Assembly (NCBI RefSeq): GCF_037860775.1
Contig: NZ_JBBEWC010000011.1
Coordinates: forward strand, 62,001-126,000
Direction: 5' to 3'
DNA: 64,000 nucleotides
Origin: Emticicia soli
Lineage (GTDB): Bacteria; Bacteroidota; Bacteroidia; Cytophagales; Spirosomataceae
Below the pieces are notes generated by a model that saw only the letters and a list, made by a program, of their open reading frames with translations, was not told the DNA's origin and made no database searches. Position 1 is the stretch's first letter; every line of letters begins with the position of its first letter. Made by a program: the position numbers and the translations under genes. Below, in pieces: positions 43,118 through 52,349 of the stretch.

Positions 43118-43507
43118 TTAGCCATTGTCTTTATTCTCTATGAGTATGTTGGTAACAAGGCTTTCTTCACCAGTAGCATATCGCTCGTCCGTTGCAGTAA
43201 TAATCCGAGGCAGGTGTTCAAATAAAGCCATGAACAAAGGTTCTAATAGAAACCCTTGAATCTTTATCACATCACTCGAAAAGCAAAGGGTAATCACATT
43301 CTTATCTTCGCCCGGATCAAATGCTACTGAAACAAGATAGGAATAGTTATAAAATGCTCTTTTCCCATCCGGCCAGACCAGACAAAGGTTTCGAGTCGAG
43401 CCTGACTGCTGATAATAGTCCTGATTTTCAGTAGTCTCATTTTGCTCAGTTTGTGTCGGGTCATTTTCCCGCATCTGATCAAACCGGAGTTTATATCCTT
43501 GGCTCAT
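43118..43507 (-). CDS. Hypothetical protein downstream of relaxase
   Basis: 129 residues, start overlapping the relaxase stop by 17 bp, so it is translated from the relaxase transcript. The N-terminal third is polar and Gln/Asn/Thr-rich, the rest a strand-rich domain (LCLVWPDGKRAFYNYSYLVS, VITLCFSSDVIKIQGFLLEP). No known family recognised. Genomic coupling suggests a role in DNA transfer or its regulation. Confidence 0.6.
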   Translation of the reverse strand: MSQGYKLRFDQMRENDPTQTEQNETTENQDYYQQSGSTRNLCLVWPDGKRAFYNYSYLVSVAFDPGEDKNVITLCFSSDVIKIQGFLLEPLFMALFEHLPRIITATDERYATGEESLVTNILIENKDNG

Positions 43508-46244
43508 AATCTCTGTCTGGTTTAGATCGTGGATACTTGTTCTCTTTCACTTTGTTGCGTTGATTGGGCGAAAGCACATCTTTGCTACTTTTCTCCCGGA
43601 TATGTTGCTCTATGATAACAGCATCGAGTGTTTTCCGACGCACTAACTCGATGGCTGATTGTCTGTCTCCCAATTGTGAAGCGTAGTCCATCAATTGCGC
43701 TTTATCATCTGTATAGATTCTTACACGTTCCCGACCACGAGAGACGGACACATAAAACTGCTTGGCATCTGTGGCCGGAAAAGTCGCTGCCGGTTGGGCA
43801 ATAAATACTTCATCTACTGTCTTCCCCTGTGAAGCATGTGAGGTGATGCAATAGGCATGCGTCAGGTGGCCAAAATCCTTATCCAACTCGTATTCTGCTT
43901 TGCTTACAATATTCCGCAGTTTGATTTTACCGTCTTTGCTGACTTTCAGCACCTGCATCATTTGTCCATTATTCAGCCGGTTCTTTTGCTCATCAAAACC
44001 ATTGCGGGTAATGCGTATCACATCATTCTTGGCCAGAGAAATCATGCTTTTCTCATACAATTCATAATCTTTGCTGCAATCTTTTGGCAACTCAACAATT
44101 TGTTTGTCTTCATTCTGAATCAATGTTCCTCGGGCTGTACTCTGAGTGATTGTCCAGACACTCCCTCTGGCAATATTTTTCAGGTTTTGGTTGAACTGAA
44201 TCACCTGTCCCTCTTTGAAATTCCTCCAGTCGCTTTTCTGTGCCTCTGTCAGATTCATGTTCTGCAATCGAGAAACGGCTAATTCTCTTTTTCCCAGCAA
44301 ACCCGATGCTCTCAGTTTTTTACGGATGGTATCAGTTACCTCATCACTCTGTTGATGCGTTGGAGAAATCACCAAGGCTGTCTTTTTATTTTTGATGGTC
44401 TCCAGATAATCACTTACCAATGTTTCATAGGGTTTCATCGGATCAATACTTTGGATTGCTCCCAATTCATCAAGCTTTTCAAAAGCACCCGGCACATTGC
44501 CTATAGATAAATCCTCTACTGCCTTTTTGTAATTTTCATTCCGTTCCCGATAAACCTTACTAATTTCGGCTGTCTTGATCCCTCCTACTGTATTGAGAAT
44601 CCGCAAAGCATCTCCTCTGACCACACTGGCATGCTGGCGGGTATCACCTACCAGAATCAATCGGGCATTCTGGTTGTTGGTCAGTTCCAATAGTGCACTC
44701 ATATCCTTTGTGCCTAGCATCCCTGCTTCTTCCACAATCAGTACTTGCCCTAATAGCTTCTCCTGCATCTTTTTATCAGCCAGCAATTTGGCCACTGTTT
44801 CTGCCCCTCGAAAGCCCTCCTGTCTGAGCATCCCTCTCGATGCTTCTGCTGAGGGAGCCACCATGGTTACAGTCTTGCCTGTCTGTTCAATTAAGGGAAC
44901 CAATTCCTGTAAAGTGGAAGTTTTCCCTGTTCCGGCTTTGCCCGTCACAATAGAGACCCGATGGGTTGTATTTAGAATATGCACAATGGCATCTTTCTGT
45001 TGACCTGTAGCTTTGATCTCAGGCAGCTTTTGATAGAGCGGCCACAACTTGCCTTGCCCCTGTTGGGCAAGTCTGACCATTCTTTGTTCTTCTGAAAGTA
45101 CCTGTCGGGTAGTGGTCATAACTTTGCCTTTTTCCTTGACATGAATCAGGCTGTCTTCCTGTTTGAAATGCTCGGTAATTGCTTCGACTGAAACAGCTGC
45201 GTGTCCAATCCCATACCGATAGGCAGTAGCCAGTAATCTTCTGTCCTGATAAACAGAAGCTCTTTCAAAACAATGTTGCAGGGCATAGTCCACACATATT
45301 GACGGACTCAGCAATTTCTCTTCTTTCTTTGGTGCATAACGGACAATCGGATTTTCTGTTCCGCCCTCCTTTACAGCCTGTTCATGAATCTGTCTGCGCC
45401 ATTCTTCTTTCAACTCTTCCATTGAATGGCCTTTTTGTTTTTTGCTTCTGGTTCTGGCGCCCAGACCATCCAACTCCCTTGCATCGGTAATGCCTTTTTC
45501 TCTGGCTACACGACCAATTTCATCGGTTCTCTTGGAGAAAAGGTCAATCACTCTTTGCGGGACACCGACAACCTCAAAAGAGGTCTTGGTTGGCCTAATC
45601 TGATAACCCTCTTTAATCAGATTATCTGCCAATCGTTTCTGGAAACGGACCTGATAATAGGGCATTTCTCTTTTGATGTCTCTGAACTGACAAGCCTTAA
45701 GCCGCTTTTCCTCTTCATCCCAGGTAATATTGAAAACAAAGCAATGCGCATGCAGATGCGGGTCGGGCATGGACTCATCCACAGGTCGGGCTGTCTGATG
45801 GGTAAAATCGACCCATAGCAGCTCACCCGTAGCTCTCTCTTCGTCTCGCCCTTTGGTACGCACCCTTGTCTTACTGTCCTGCTCAATGTCCTGCATGGTC
45901 TCTGTGACACTCTTTTCAAAAGCCACCAGAATATGTTCGTCTTTTGAGAGCACATGCAGGATAGAAACAGATTTCGGACAATGAAAATTAATATCGTAGC
46001 CGACCGTCCTGTCGTCTTTGGTACGAGGGCTTAAAGGCTTTCCGGTCTGTGGATGAATGTTATCACATAGGTCATTGAACAGGTCTTTTGTGACCTGCCC
46101 CTTTATGCCTATACGCTTTGCCAAAAGCCCTTGTATCTTGCCTTGTAATTCCTGATCATCTACATAATAATCAGACTTGGAAAGGGCATCTCTGAAATAG
46201 GCTTTGGCATGGGCGGCAGAACTGCTTTGTATCATCCGTATCAT
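43491..46244 (-). CDS. MobF-family conjugative relaxase-helicase (TraI/TrwC type)
   Basis: 917 residues. The relaxase half has an N-terminal tyrosine pair in SKSDYYVDD (candidate catalytic Tyr) and DPHLHAHCFVFN, the three-His metal motif (about residue 165). The helicase half has SIVTGKAGTGKTSTLQEL (Walker A, about 435), VEEAGMLG and a C-terminal ITSHASQGKTVDEVF, typical of RecD-like helicases in TraI/TrwC. It nicks at oriT, stays attached to the 5' end and unwinds the plasmid strand. Fusion of both activities is the MobF hallmark. The start could also be the ATG at 46235. Confidence 0.95.
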   Translation of the reverse strand: MIRMIQSSSAAHAKAYFRDALSKSDYYVDDQELQGKIQGLLAKRIGIKGQVTKDLFNDLCDNIHPQTGKPLSPRTKDDRTVGYDINFHCPKSVSILHVLSKDEHILVAFEKSVTETMQDIEQDSKTRVRTKGRDEERATGELLWVDFTHQTARPVDESMPDPHLHAHCFVFNITWDEEEKRLKACQFRDIKREMPYYQVRFQKRLADNLIKEGYQIRPTKTSFEVVGVPQRVIDLFSKRTDEIGRVAREKGITDARELDGLGARTRSKKQKGHSMEELKEEWRRQIHEQAVKEGGTENPIVRYAPKKEEKLLSPSICVDYALQHCFERASVYQDRRLLATAYRYGIGHAAVSVEAITEHFKQEDSLIHVKEKGKVMTTTRQVLSEEQRMVRLAQQGQGKLWPLYQKLPEIKATGQQKDAIVHILNTTHRVSIVTGKAGTGKTSTLQELVPLIEQTGKTVTMVAPSAEASRGMLRQEGFRGAETVAKLLADKKMQEKLLGQVLIVEEAGMLGTKDMSALLELTNNQNARLILVGDTRQHASVVRGDALRILNTVGGIKTAEISKVYRERNENYKKAVEDLSIGNVPGAFEKLDELGAIQSIDPMKPYETLVSDYLETIKNKKTALVISPTHQQSDEVTDTIRKKLRASGLLGKRELAVSRLQNMNLTEAQKSDWRNFKEGQVIQFNQNLKNIARGSVWTITQSTARGTLIQNEDKQIVELPKDCSKDYELYEKSMISLAKNDVIRITRNGFDEQKNRLNNGQMMQVLKVSKDGKIKLRNIVSKAEYELDKDFGHLTHAYCITSHASQGKTVDEVFIAQPAATFPATDAKQFYVSVSRGRERVRIYTDDKAQLMDYASQLGDRQSAIELVRRKTLDAVIIEQHIREKSSKDVLSPNQRNKVKENKYPRSKPDRDYEPRI

Positions 46245-46413
46245 AGACCATCGGATTTATACATGTACTGATGAACTGTTTAGATAATTCGGCTACCTGT
46301 TAAGCTTCGTATAAAATGAAGCTCTGAACAGGTATGCGAGGGCTGTGCCAGGGAATCGGTCTTAGTAGTTGATTGTTTTGTATCAGACATCTTCCCTAAG
46401 CACAGCTTAGGAG
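46245..46413. other. Intergenic hairpin region, candidate oriT
   Basis: Between the relaxase start and the next gene stop lies ACCTGTT/AACAGGT with inner AAGCTTC/GAAGCT (46295-46333), and a second stem CCTAAG/CTTAGG near 46396-46412. MobF oriT sites usually lie close to the relaxase gene and carry such inverted repeats. No known nic sequence can be matched by eye. Confidence 0.4.
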
Positions 46414-47274
46414 CTAATTGACCTCCACCATTTCCTCTTCTTCAAAGGTCTCAGCCAGTTTTCTACGGGTGTCCGGGTCAGCAGGTTTGCGACCATAATA
46501 CCTTACCCCTCGGGTATCTTTAGGGTCTTTATCCAGAATAAAGGCTGTGGCTTTTTCCTCTGAAAATATCATTTCATCAATCGTATCCATAATAAACTGG
46601 TCGCCCTGATAGTAAGCCAATCTATAATTCAGCCAGTACCCAAAGCTGCTAAGCACAATCAGATAACCTACCGTTTGTTGGAGAAAAATCAGCCCTAGCC
46701 CAATCAAGAAAAAGAACAAAGGCTCCAGGACTGTCTCTATCATACGTAAATCAGTCTTCCTGTTTTTCCACTCAACAGTCCAGAACCGAGGATGAATCTC
46801 GCCGGGGTCAAGACTACTTCGACCCATCTCAAAAACCGAGGGCAAGCGTTTAATCTCTTTCTGTCTTTGCAGGCACATATAAAAGAAAGCACCCAGAAAG
46901 AGATACCAACTCAATTCGTGCAAAAAGAAATCTCCCCAATCAAATCTTCTCCCGCCATGCTGAAATTGCTGTTGCTCTATGAGCGTGTTCAGATCAGTCA
47001 TGGAATTAAATTGTCCCATACTACTGACTGTTGATTCCCCCAAAAGTGAAATTGCTTTCAGGTAAGGCAACAAACCAATAGGAACATAGGCTAAGACTAA
47101 TACTAACATAATAGCGATGCTCATAGAGAAGTAGCGTTCTCCCAGGTTCTTTCGAATAAAGACTTCCAACAAAGTTCTGGGAAAAGCCCGGGCACGTAGG
47201 ATCACTCCGACAACAGCATCTTCCAACGCTGCGGTGCTTTTATACACCGAGCGGAAATACAGGTTCTTTTTCAT
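46414..47274 (-). CDS. Integral membrane protein of transfer region
   Basis: 286 residues with membrane segments at about 55-75 (SIAIMLVLVLAYVPIGLLPY), 120-135 (LSWYLFLGAFFYMCL) and a pair near 185-215 (LFFFLIGLGLIFLQ, LIVLSSFGYWL). Its C-terminus is acidic. It lies between relaxase and coupling-protein genes on the same strand, 15 bp from the latter. Together with the coupling protein, whose own N-terminus has no membrane anchor, it could provide the membrane-anchoring part that TraD-type proteins normally carry. Confidence 0.7.
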   Translation of the reverse strand: MKKNLYFRSVYKSTAALEDAVVGVILRARAFPRTLLEVFIRKNLGERYFSMSIAIMLVLVLAYVPIGLLPYLKAISLLGESTVSSMGQFNSMTDLNTLIEQQQFQHGGRRFDWGDFFLHELSWYLFLGAFFYMCLQRQKEIKRLPSVFEMGRSSLDPGEIHPRFWTVEWKNRKTDLRMIETVLEPLFFFLIGLGLIFLQQTVGYLIVLSSFGYWLNYRLAYYQGDQFIMDTIDEMIFSEEKATAFILDKDPKDTRGVRYYGRKPADPDTRRKLAETFEEEEMVEVN

Positions 47275-47289
47275 GATAAAAAGAGGTGT

Positions 47290-48819
47290 TTAAGGTTGAT
47301 AATTCTGTTTAAATGTCATCTTTACAAAGTTCTGTCCTTTATACACACTGTCGCCCTGCCGATGCAGATAACCCTCCACACGACCCTCATTTGCGTTCCC
47401 TCCTGTTTTCAATCGCACAAAATCTTCCGGTCGAACCATTCTTTCCAGTTTCAGGGATTTTCCACGGGTATGAGAAAATTCTTTAGCAACGGTATGACTA
47501 CTTGTCTCATCTTCAAAATAGGCATCGCCAATCAGTTCTGAGGCATATTTATTGGTTTCTATGTCTGCATTGGCATGAAAGATTTTTGTCCCTAAAGTAC
47601 CTAGAAAACTCTTGACCCGGTATTCGGCTTTTTGTCCACCCATGCAGGCATAGTAATTGGGTAAATTCTGAGAAATATACACAGTTGAGATGCGGCTGCT
47701 TCTGGCAGTTGCCTGATAGTCTGCATCATGTTCATGTAAAAAGTTCTGTGCTTCATCTGCCCATAAGAACAAAGGGCGAGGATTATCTGCAACAGCACGT
47801 TTTTCCATGGCACGTTGCCAGATGTATTTGAACAATATCTGACAGTCTCTGCCAACCTTTTGGTAAACCTTGACAGGAAGATTGATCAGAATGATTTTGC
47901 CGGATAAACTGTCTTGTGGCGTAAAGTTTGAATCATAGCGGCAAAACATAGAATAAATGGGTTCTCTCAAGAGCCGAAATAAAAAACCCGAAAAGGTGAA
48001 ATCAATGATAGAACGGGTCTTTTCACTGAGGGTAATAAAATTCTCTTGGAAGAACTGTAGAACAAAATTATATAAGCGTGCCTGTGGAACAGCGTTTTCA
48101 AGTTCATAAACTAATGTTCCTTTTTCATCCATCAATGCATGTTGCTCTGCTGATAAAGAAACGTACCATTGTTCTACTAGCTGATCGACATTTGCTCTGG
48201 CTTTTTGAAATGCCTGATGGTAGGGTTTACTTTCTGCACCCTCCAGATTCTCATCAGCTTTGGGAATGGTTTGTACAATGTCGTAAAGTGTTTGGATGGA
48301 TAGTTCACCATAGGCCAGCATGCATAAATCTATCACATTAAAAATCAGCATATCTAAAGCAGTTTCCCAGAAAGGGTCATCACTTTTGCCGCCTTTTTCC
48401 TCTCCGGCTCTGATTACTGTTTTCAGGACTTGAACGATATTTTCAGTAATGGATTGGGTAGATTGTCTTGCTTCGTATTGTAGAAAATTGAAATGGTACT
48501 CTCCACCAGGCTCAAGCACTAGCAGGTCTTTTTCCCGACCTGCCAGTTTGCAGTAAGATTGCCATTCTTCTTTTTCATCAGGCTTTACAGTCAGGACTAA
48601 TCCGCCAAAGCCTGCTTTCAGGTATTTTAATGCTAAGGTTCGACCGGAACCACTTGACTTTCCGGAGCCTATGCCTCCGAAAATCTGTACGCCCTCCACA
48701 GCATGGCGAATAGTCCAGTTTCCGCTATTTGTCTGAGAAGAAAATTCAATAAGGGCTTTATCTAAGTCAAAGTCAGTCATACAAAGCTTAGGTTTAGTCA
48801 GGCAAAGATTGTCAATCAA
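47290..48819 (-). CDS. Type IV coupling protein (TraD/TrwB-like ATPase)
   Basis: 509 residues. Walker A is GGIGSGKSSGSGR (about residue 48) followed by LALKYLKAGFGGLVLTVKPD; Walker B is LFLWADEAQNF (about 350). The last part has the FLGTLGTKIFHANADIET region of the TraG/TraD family, which binds the relaxosome. The usual N-terminal membrane anchor is absent; the adjacent membrane protein may replace it. No T4SS (VirB4, VirB6) genes are present in the window. Confidence 0.92.
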   Translation of the reverse strand: MIDNLCLTKPKLCMTDFDLDKALIEFSSQTNSGNWTIRHAVEGVQIFGGIGSGKSSGSGRTLALKYLKAGFGGLVLTVKPDEKEEWQSYCKLAGREKDLLVLEPGGEYHFNFLQYEARQSTQSITENIVQVLKTVIRAGEEKGGKSDDPFWETALDMLIFNVIDLCMLAYGELSIQTLYDIVQTIPKADENLEGAESKPYHQAFQKARANVDQLVEQWYVSLSAEQHALMDEKGTLVYELENAVPQARLYNFVLQFFQENFITLSEKTRSIIDFTFSGFLFRLLREPIYSMFCRYDSNFTPQDSLSGKIILINLPVKVYQKVGRDCQILFKYIWQRAMEKRAVADNPRPLFLWADEAQNFLHEHDADYQATARSSRISTVYISQNLPNYYACMGGQKAEYRVKSFLGTLGTKIFHANADIETNKYASELIGDAYFEDETSSHTVAKEFSHTRGKSLKLERMVRPEDFVRLKTGGNANEGRVEGYLHRQGDSVYKGQNFVKMTFKQNYQP

Positions 48820-48863
48820 ATATACAAATCTTTTGTAGCATTTTTATTTAAAGGACTGAAAAT

Positions 48864-49517
48864 TTATTTTTCGGCAAATAGACCTGACTCAATCAAGAAA
48901 CTCAAGCCTAATAAGGGTGCTTCATTCGCAGCAGTTTCACCTGCTTCGAGTAAAATTTCTCTGTATCTGATACTTGTGATTGCCCGATAGTCATATGGAG
49001 TTAAACATTTATCAGAAAATTGAATCTCTTTTTTAGCCATTTCATACGCTAACCAGAGTTCGGCAGCTAGAGAATAGGCAGCATCAGGTTGATAGCCTAG
49101 GCATTGAGCAATCCTTGTACGTGCTGCATGCATATAGGGCAGATAGTACTCACTATAGTGCTTATAGGTATTGGGCAGGTCAAATAATTTACTTTCATAT
49201 TTAAAATCCCATTCCCGCATAAGTTTGAGTAGTTTATCTGTCCTATCATGTAATTGCTCAAGAGAAATTTTCCCAAACAGATAATCATGATAGTGTATTC
49301 TTAACGTCGGTTCATAGAGAATTGTCGTAGATAGTCTGGGGATATATCCCAAGCGTTTTTCAATAAGCCATAAAGTTTGATTAGCAAGTTCAGGATAAAC
49401 CTTTGCCTGAAGAGATAGACTCTCCCAAGTCAGTGGTTCTTCATAACCATACCCAAAGTCAGGGTCTAGTTGGCTCAAATAGCCGCTATGAAAATATTCT
49501 TTTTGCTCAGCACTCAT
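48864..49517 (-). CDS. Hypothetical protein, mobile element
   Basis: 217 residues, mostly helical, rich in Tyr, Leu and Glu; no signal, no motif I recognise. It lies 44 bp upstream of the coupling-protein gene on the same strand, and its start is 60 bp from a divergent gene on the plus strand. Content such as YLPYMHAARTRIAQCLGYQP fits a cytoplasmic plasmid protein. Confidence 0.6.
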   Translation of the reverse strand: MSAEQKEYFHSGYLSQLDPDFGYGYEEPLTWESLSLQAKVYPELANQTLWLIEKRLGYIPRLSTTILYEPTLRIHYHDYLFGKISLEQLHDRTDKLLKLMREWDFKYESKLFDLPNTYKHYSEYYLPYMHAARTRIAQCLGYQPDAAYSLAAELWLAYEMAKKEIQFSDKCLTPYDYRAITSIRYREILLEAGETAANEAPLLGLSFLIESGLFAEK

Positions 49518-49577
49518 AATTTGCTCCGAAAAACAATATTTATTATATTGGCATAATCATTAAAAGTCAAGTTATTT

Positions 49578-50417
49578 ATGGACAAAGAAGACAAAGACAA
49601 AAAAGAACCCTTGTTTCCTCCACCATTTGAATCTTTTGAAGAGGAACTCGCACCAGAGATTAAAAAACTCCAGGAATCAACTAAAATGTACGAGTACAAC
49701 AAACTTGAGTTGGAAAAATCACAGGCAGAATTAAAAAATGTGAGTTTTTTCCATGCAGATTTTTTAAATAAAGAAGCGACTGTAAACTACTACCATAAAA
49801 ATATGAAAGTGGCAGAAAAGGAAATGAACGCTTCCAGAGAAAAAACTTATGGAAGAATGCAAAGGGTTTTTGATGAACATGAAGTTGACCCTGAGACAGC
49901 CAAACGTGTAATAGATGTATTGGATCAGAAAGTGTATCCGGAAAAGTATGAAAATAGAACGCCAAACGAAGATAAGGGAATTACTGAAGATAAAACGCAA
50001 ATAGAGGTAAAAGGAGAACAGCTTAATTCCCCCAGTGAAAATCGTGAGAGTCAGGCTAATGAAGATAAGGCAGTTACGGATGATAAAAAAAATAGAGGCG
50101 TAAAGGGAGAATGGCTTGATCCCTTTACTGAAAATCAAGGAGATTTAACAAATAATGCTGAAAAAGACAAATTACCGGCAAAGAATGATTATTCCTTATC
50201 ACTCATTCAGCAGAAAAGAGAACAACAGAAGATACAAGAAGCTAAAATTGCAGAAAAGGATAATCCTAATGAGAAATCTAATACAATAGAAAAAGACTCT
50301 TTTTCAGTACCAGGCTCTCAGAATTATCAGCTTAAATTCCACAAGCCTGTTTATAGAAATTTTGATAAAGACAATTCTTCAAAAGATAATAAGGATAAGT
50401 CTCCGGATAAAGAATAG
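49578..50417 (+). CDS. Charged protein with internal repeat, mobile element
   Basis: 279 residues, highly charged (Glu, Lys, Asp, Asn), with a predicted coiled coil in the first 100 residues. Two copies of a roughly 30-residue unit follow one another near residues 132-195: first NEDKGITEDK...VKGEQLNSPSEN, then NEDKAVTDDK...VKGEWLDPFTEN. The rest is disordered and lysine-rich. Such proteins are often DNA- or partner-binding accessory factors, but the role here is unknown. Confidence 0.65.
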   Translation: MDKEDKDKKEPLFPPPFESFEEELAPEIKKLQESTKMYEYNKLELEKSQAELKNVSFFHADFLNKEATVNYYHKNMKVAEKEMNASREKTYGRMQRVFDEHEVDPETAKRVIDVLDQKVYPEKYENRTPNEDKGITEDKTQIEVKGEQLNSPSENRESQANEDKAVTDDKKNRGVKGEWLDPFTENQGDLTNNAEKDKLPAKNDYSLSLIQQKREQQKIQEAKIAEKDNPNEKSNTIEKDSFSVPGSQNYQLKFHKPVYRNFDKDNSSKDNKDKSPDKE

Positions 50418-50426
50418 ATTTATTTA

Positions 50427-50693
50427 TCAATCTTTTTCTATATCCCTATTCTGGTCTTTTGATAATTGCTTACTCTTATCACGAGTCGAGTTATCTTTTA
50501 GCCAATTGGGTAATTTAGTTTTCAATTGTTCTTTTAGCAATTGTTCACGTCCTTGTTGTATACCAACAATTCTTGGGCTTACCGCTTCAATTTTTGAAAG
50601 TTTTTCGGCTAATTCTGGTTCATACTGAGCTATGATATAGCCATCATTAAATCCTTTTAGAAAGTCCGGGTCTATTTGCGTTGTTTCTTCCAT
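50427..50693 (-). CDS. Small charged hypothetical protein
   Basis: 88 residues, Glu/Lys-rich helix with DKSKQLSKDQNRDIEKD at the end. It lies 2 bp after the stop of the HTH gene (50696) on the same strand, so the two are likely one unit. No recognised family. Confidence 0.5.
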   Translation of the reverse strand: MEETTQIDPDFLKGFNDGYIIAQYEPELAEKLSKIEAVSPRIVGIQQGREQLLKEQLKTKLPNWLKDNSTRDKSKQLSKDQNRDIEKD

Positions 50694-50695
50694 AG

Positions 50696-50965
50696 CTAAA
50701 ATGTTTCTCTTGCGTTTCTCTCAAGATATTGATTGATAGAGTCTGTATCATAAAGAATTATTCTAGGCTGAGGTTGAGAAAAGCGAATTTTACCCTCGTC
50801 ACGAAGTTTTTGCAAAGTAGTTTTTGATTTGATGCTCAAGAGTTGCATTGCTTCTTCGTCAGAAATCCATTTGGCTTTCTCTTTAGTATGTTCTTTCTTT
50901 AATCTGGCAACAACTTGTTCGACCAAAGTATAAAACGCATCTTCCTCAAGACAGATAACTTGCAT
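50696..50965 (-). CDS. Helix-turn-helix DNA-binding protein (excisionase-like)
   Basis: 89 residues. The C-terminal part KWISDEEAMQLLSIKSKTTL QKLRDEGKIRF with YDTDSINQYLE matches the HTH_17 excisionase pattern, and the N-terminal 30 residues form a charged helix (EQVVARLKKEHTKEK). Similar proteins occur throughout Bacteroidota conjugative elements and regulate transfer genes or help excision. It may mark the right part of the mobile element, which also begins with an HTH gene at 37203. Confidence 0.85.
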   Translation of the reverse strand: MQVICLEEDAFYTLVEQVVARLKKEHTKEKAKWISDEEAMQLLSIKSKTTLQKLRDEGKIRFSQPQPRIILYDTDSINQYLERNARETF

Positions 50966-51062
50966 AGAATAATATTTTTCACGAACCTATGAATTTTTAT
51001 TAATTTAAAAAAGAAAAATACCGAAGAAAAAATAACATAAGAACTTTATCTATATTTATATC

Positions 51063-51899
51063 ATGTCAAAACACATACTTTATAAGTTATTAATTAAATC
51101 TGCATTTTTTACAGTAGGAATGCTATTGGTCTGGATAATCCTCAATCAACTTTTGTCTCCACATTTCTGGGATGGCATGACTACTAGTAAGTCTGCAATT
51201 ACTGGTGAGTATTGTGAGTTCAATAATGTGAACAAGTTTTTTCACCAACCCATGAATACCTACTCAAATCTCTCCTATTTCTTTTTTGGAGTGCTAATTA
51301 TACTGATTGGAAAGGAAGATTATAAAAATAAGAATAAAAAATCGCTGAACAGAATGGAACAATTCCCGTTGTTGTCGGTATTATTGGGAATATACTTTAT
51401 CTATCTTTGTTTTGGCAGTGCGTTTTTTCATGCCTCTCTTACATTTACAGGGCAAAGAGTAGATATGAATGGAACTTACGGCGTTTCAATTACTTTATTA
51501 AGTATTGGCATTTACCATGTTTTTCACAAGATACACTTATCTGATACAGCTAAATACCTTTGGGTTGGAGCATTGGTCTTATTTATACTAGTATTTTTTA
51601 AAATTGCTTTATTGGTTTCAAGTTCGGTTTTATTACCTGCAATGATTTTACTATTAACACTCATAAACGTGGTCAATTATTTTCAATTCAGAACTGAGCG
51701 TTCTATTATCTTAGCAATCCTGAGTTTTTTATTGATTATTGTAGCTATTAAAATCCGCGCCTTAGATGTACAGAAAAAAGGATGCGACCCTCACTCCTTA
51801 TATCAGGGACATGCTTTATGGCATTTTTTAACTGCCTTGAGTAGTTTTTACAGCTATGCTTTTTTTAGATTCGGTAAATCAATAAGAATCAATAAGTAA
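51063..51899 (+). CDS. Ceramidase/CREST-type membrane hydrolase
   Basis: 278 residues with about seven membrane segments. The motifs HQPMNTYSNLSYFFFGVL, GSAFFHASLTFTGQRVDM (S--FH----G---D) and SLYQGHALWHFLTA (H--WH) are those of the CREST superfamily (alkaline ceramidases), metal-dependent hydrolases of the membrane. Bacteroidota make sphingolipids, so ceramide or a related lipid is a plausible substrate. It is a single-gene unit between mobile-element genes and the tRNA; it may be core or cargo. Confidence 0.83.
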   Translation: MSKHILYKLLIKSAFFTVGMLLVWIILNQLLSPHFWDGMTTSKSAITGEYCEFNNVNKFFHQPMNTYSNLSYFFFGVLIILIGKEDYKNKNKKSLNRMEQFPLLSVLLGIYFIYLCFGSAFFHASLTFTGQRVDMNGTYGVSITLLSIGIYHVFHKIHLSDTAKYLWVGALVLFILVFFKIALLVSSSVLLPAMILLLTLINVVNYFQFRTERSIILAILSFLLIIVAIKIRALDVQKKGCDPHSLYQGHALWHFLTALSSFYSYAFFRFGKSIRINK

Positions 51900-52031
51900 T
51901 GAAAAAACTTATTCTAAGATTTTTTTAGAGAAAATCTTAAAAAATGAAGCAGTTAATTGATGCATGGAATTGCGGTCGAAAGAATAAAAGTAAATACAAA
52001 ATTGTTGTACCTATGTTGTACCAAACAAAAA

Positions 52032-52061
52032 AGGCAGCTCCGTTTTTACACGTAACTGCCT
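52032..52061 (-). terminator. Terminator downstream of tRNA-Met
   Basis: On the minus strand AGGCAG...CTGCCT (arms 52056-52061 and 52032-52037) is followed by a T run, directly after the tRNA 3' end. It is a good intrinsic terminator for the tRNA transcript. Confidence 0.7.
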
Positions 52062-52072
52062 GATTATCAGTG

Positions 52073-52146
52073 TAGCGGGGAGCAGGATCGAACTGCCGAC
52101 CTTAGGGTTATGAATCCTACGCTCTAACCATCTGAGCTACCCCGCC
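52073..52146 (-). tRNA. tRNA-Met (anticodon CAT)
   Basis: The minus strand folds as a standard tRNA of 74 nt: acceptor arm GGCGGGG pairs with CCCCGCT, the D arm contains AGCTCAGATGGTTAGAGC, the anticodon loop is TTCATAA, and the T arm contains GGTTCGATCC-like CAGTTCGATCCTG. The anticodon CAT allows Met; a G1-T72 wobble rather than the initiator pattern suggests elongator Met (an Ile-CAT tRNA cannot be excluded). tRNA genes are frequent integration sites; a mobile element ends about 1 kb away, but no duplicated 3' end was found. Confidence 0.93.
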
Positions 52147-52349
52147 AAAGTATGTAAAAATATAAAAAGTTTAAGCTATTATGCCCTCGTCCTTAATATT
52201 ATGTTGCAAAAATAGGGAAAGTTTTCTTACATTGCAAAAAATAAAATTCACCAAACTGAATTTTAAGGAAAATTTATATAAATTCTTAAAATAATCATTC
52301 ATTCATACTAAATATGATTGGGTATGTGTGATTAATAACACTTTCTGAT

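Noticed and set aside
46245..46413. Confident oriT call
   Set aside because: Inverted repeats are present beside the relaxase gene, but no nic motif can be matched, so it is listed only as a candidate.
52073..52146. tRNA-Met as the integration site of the 37-51 kb element
   Set aside because: I found no duplicate of the tRNA 3' end near 36-37 kb or 51 kb, and a membrane enzyme gene lies in between.
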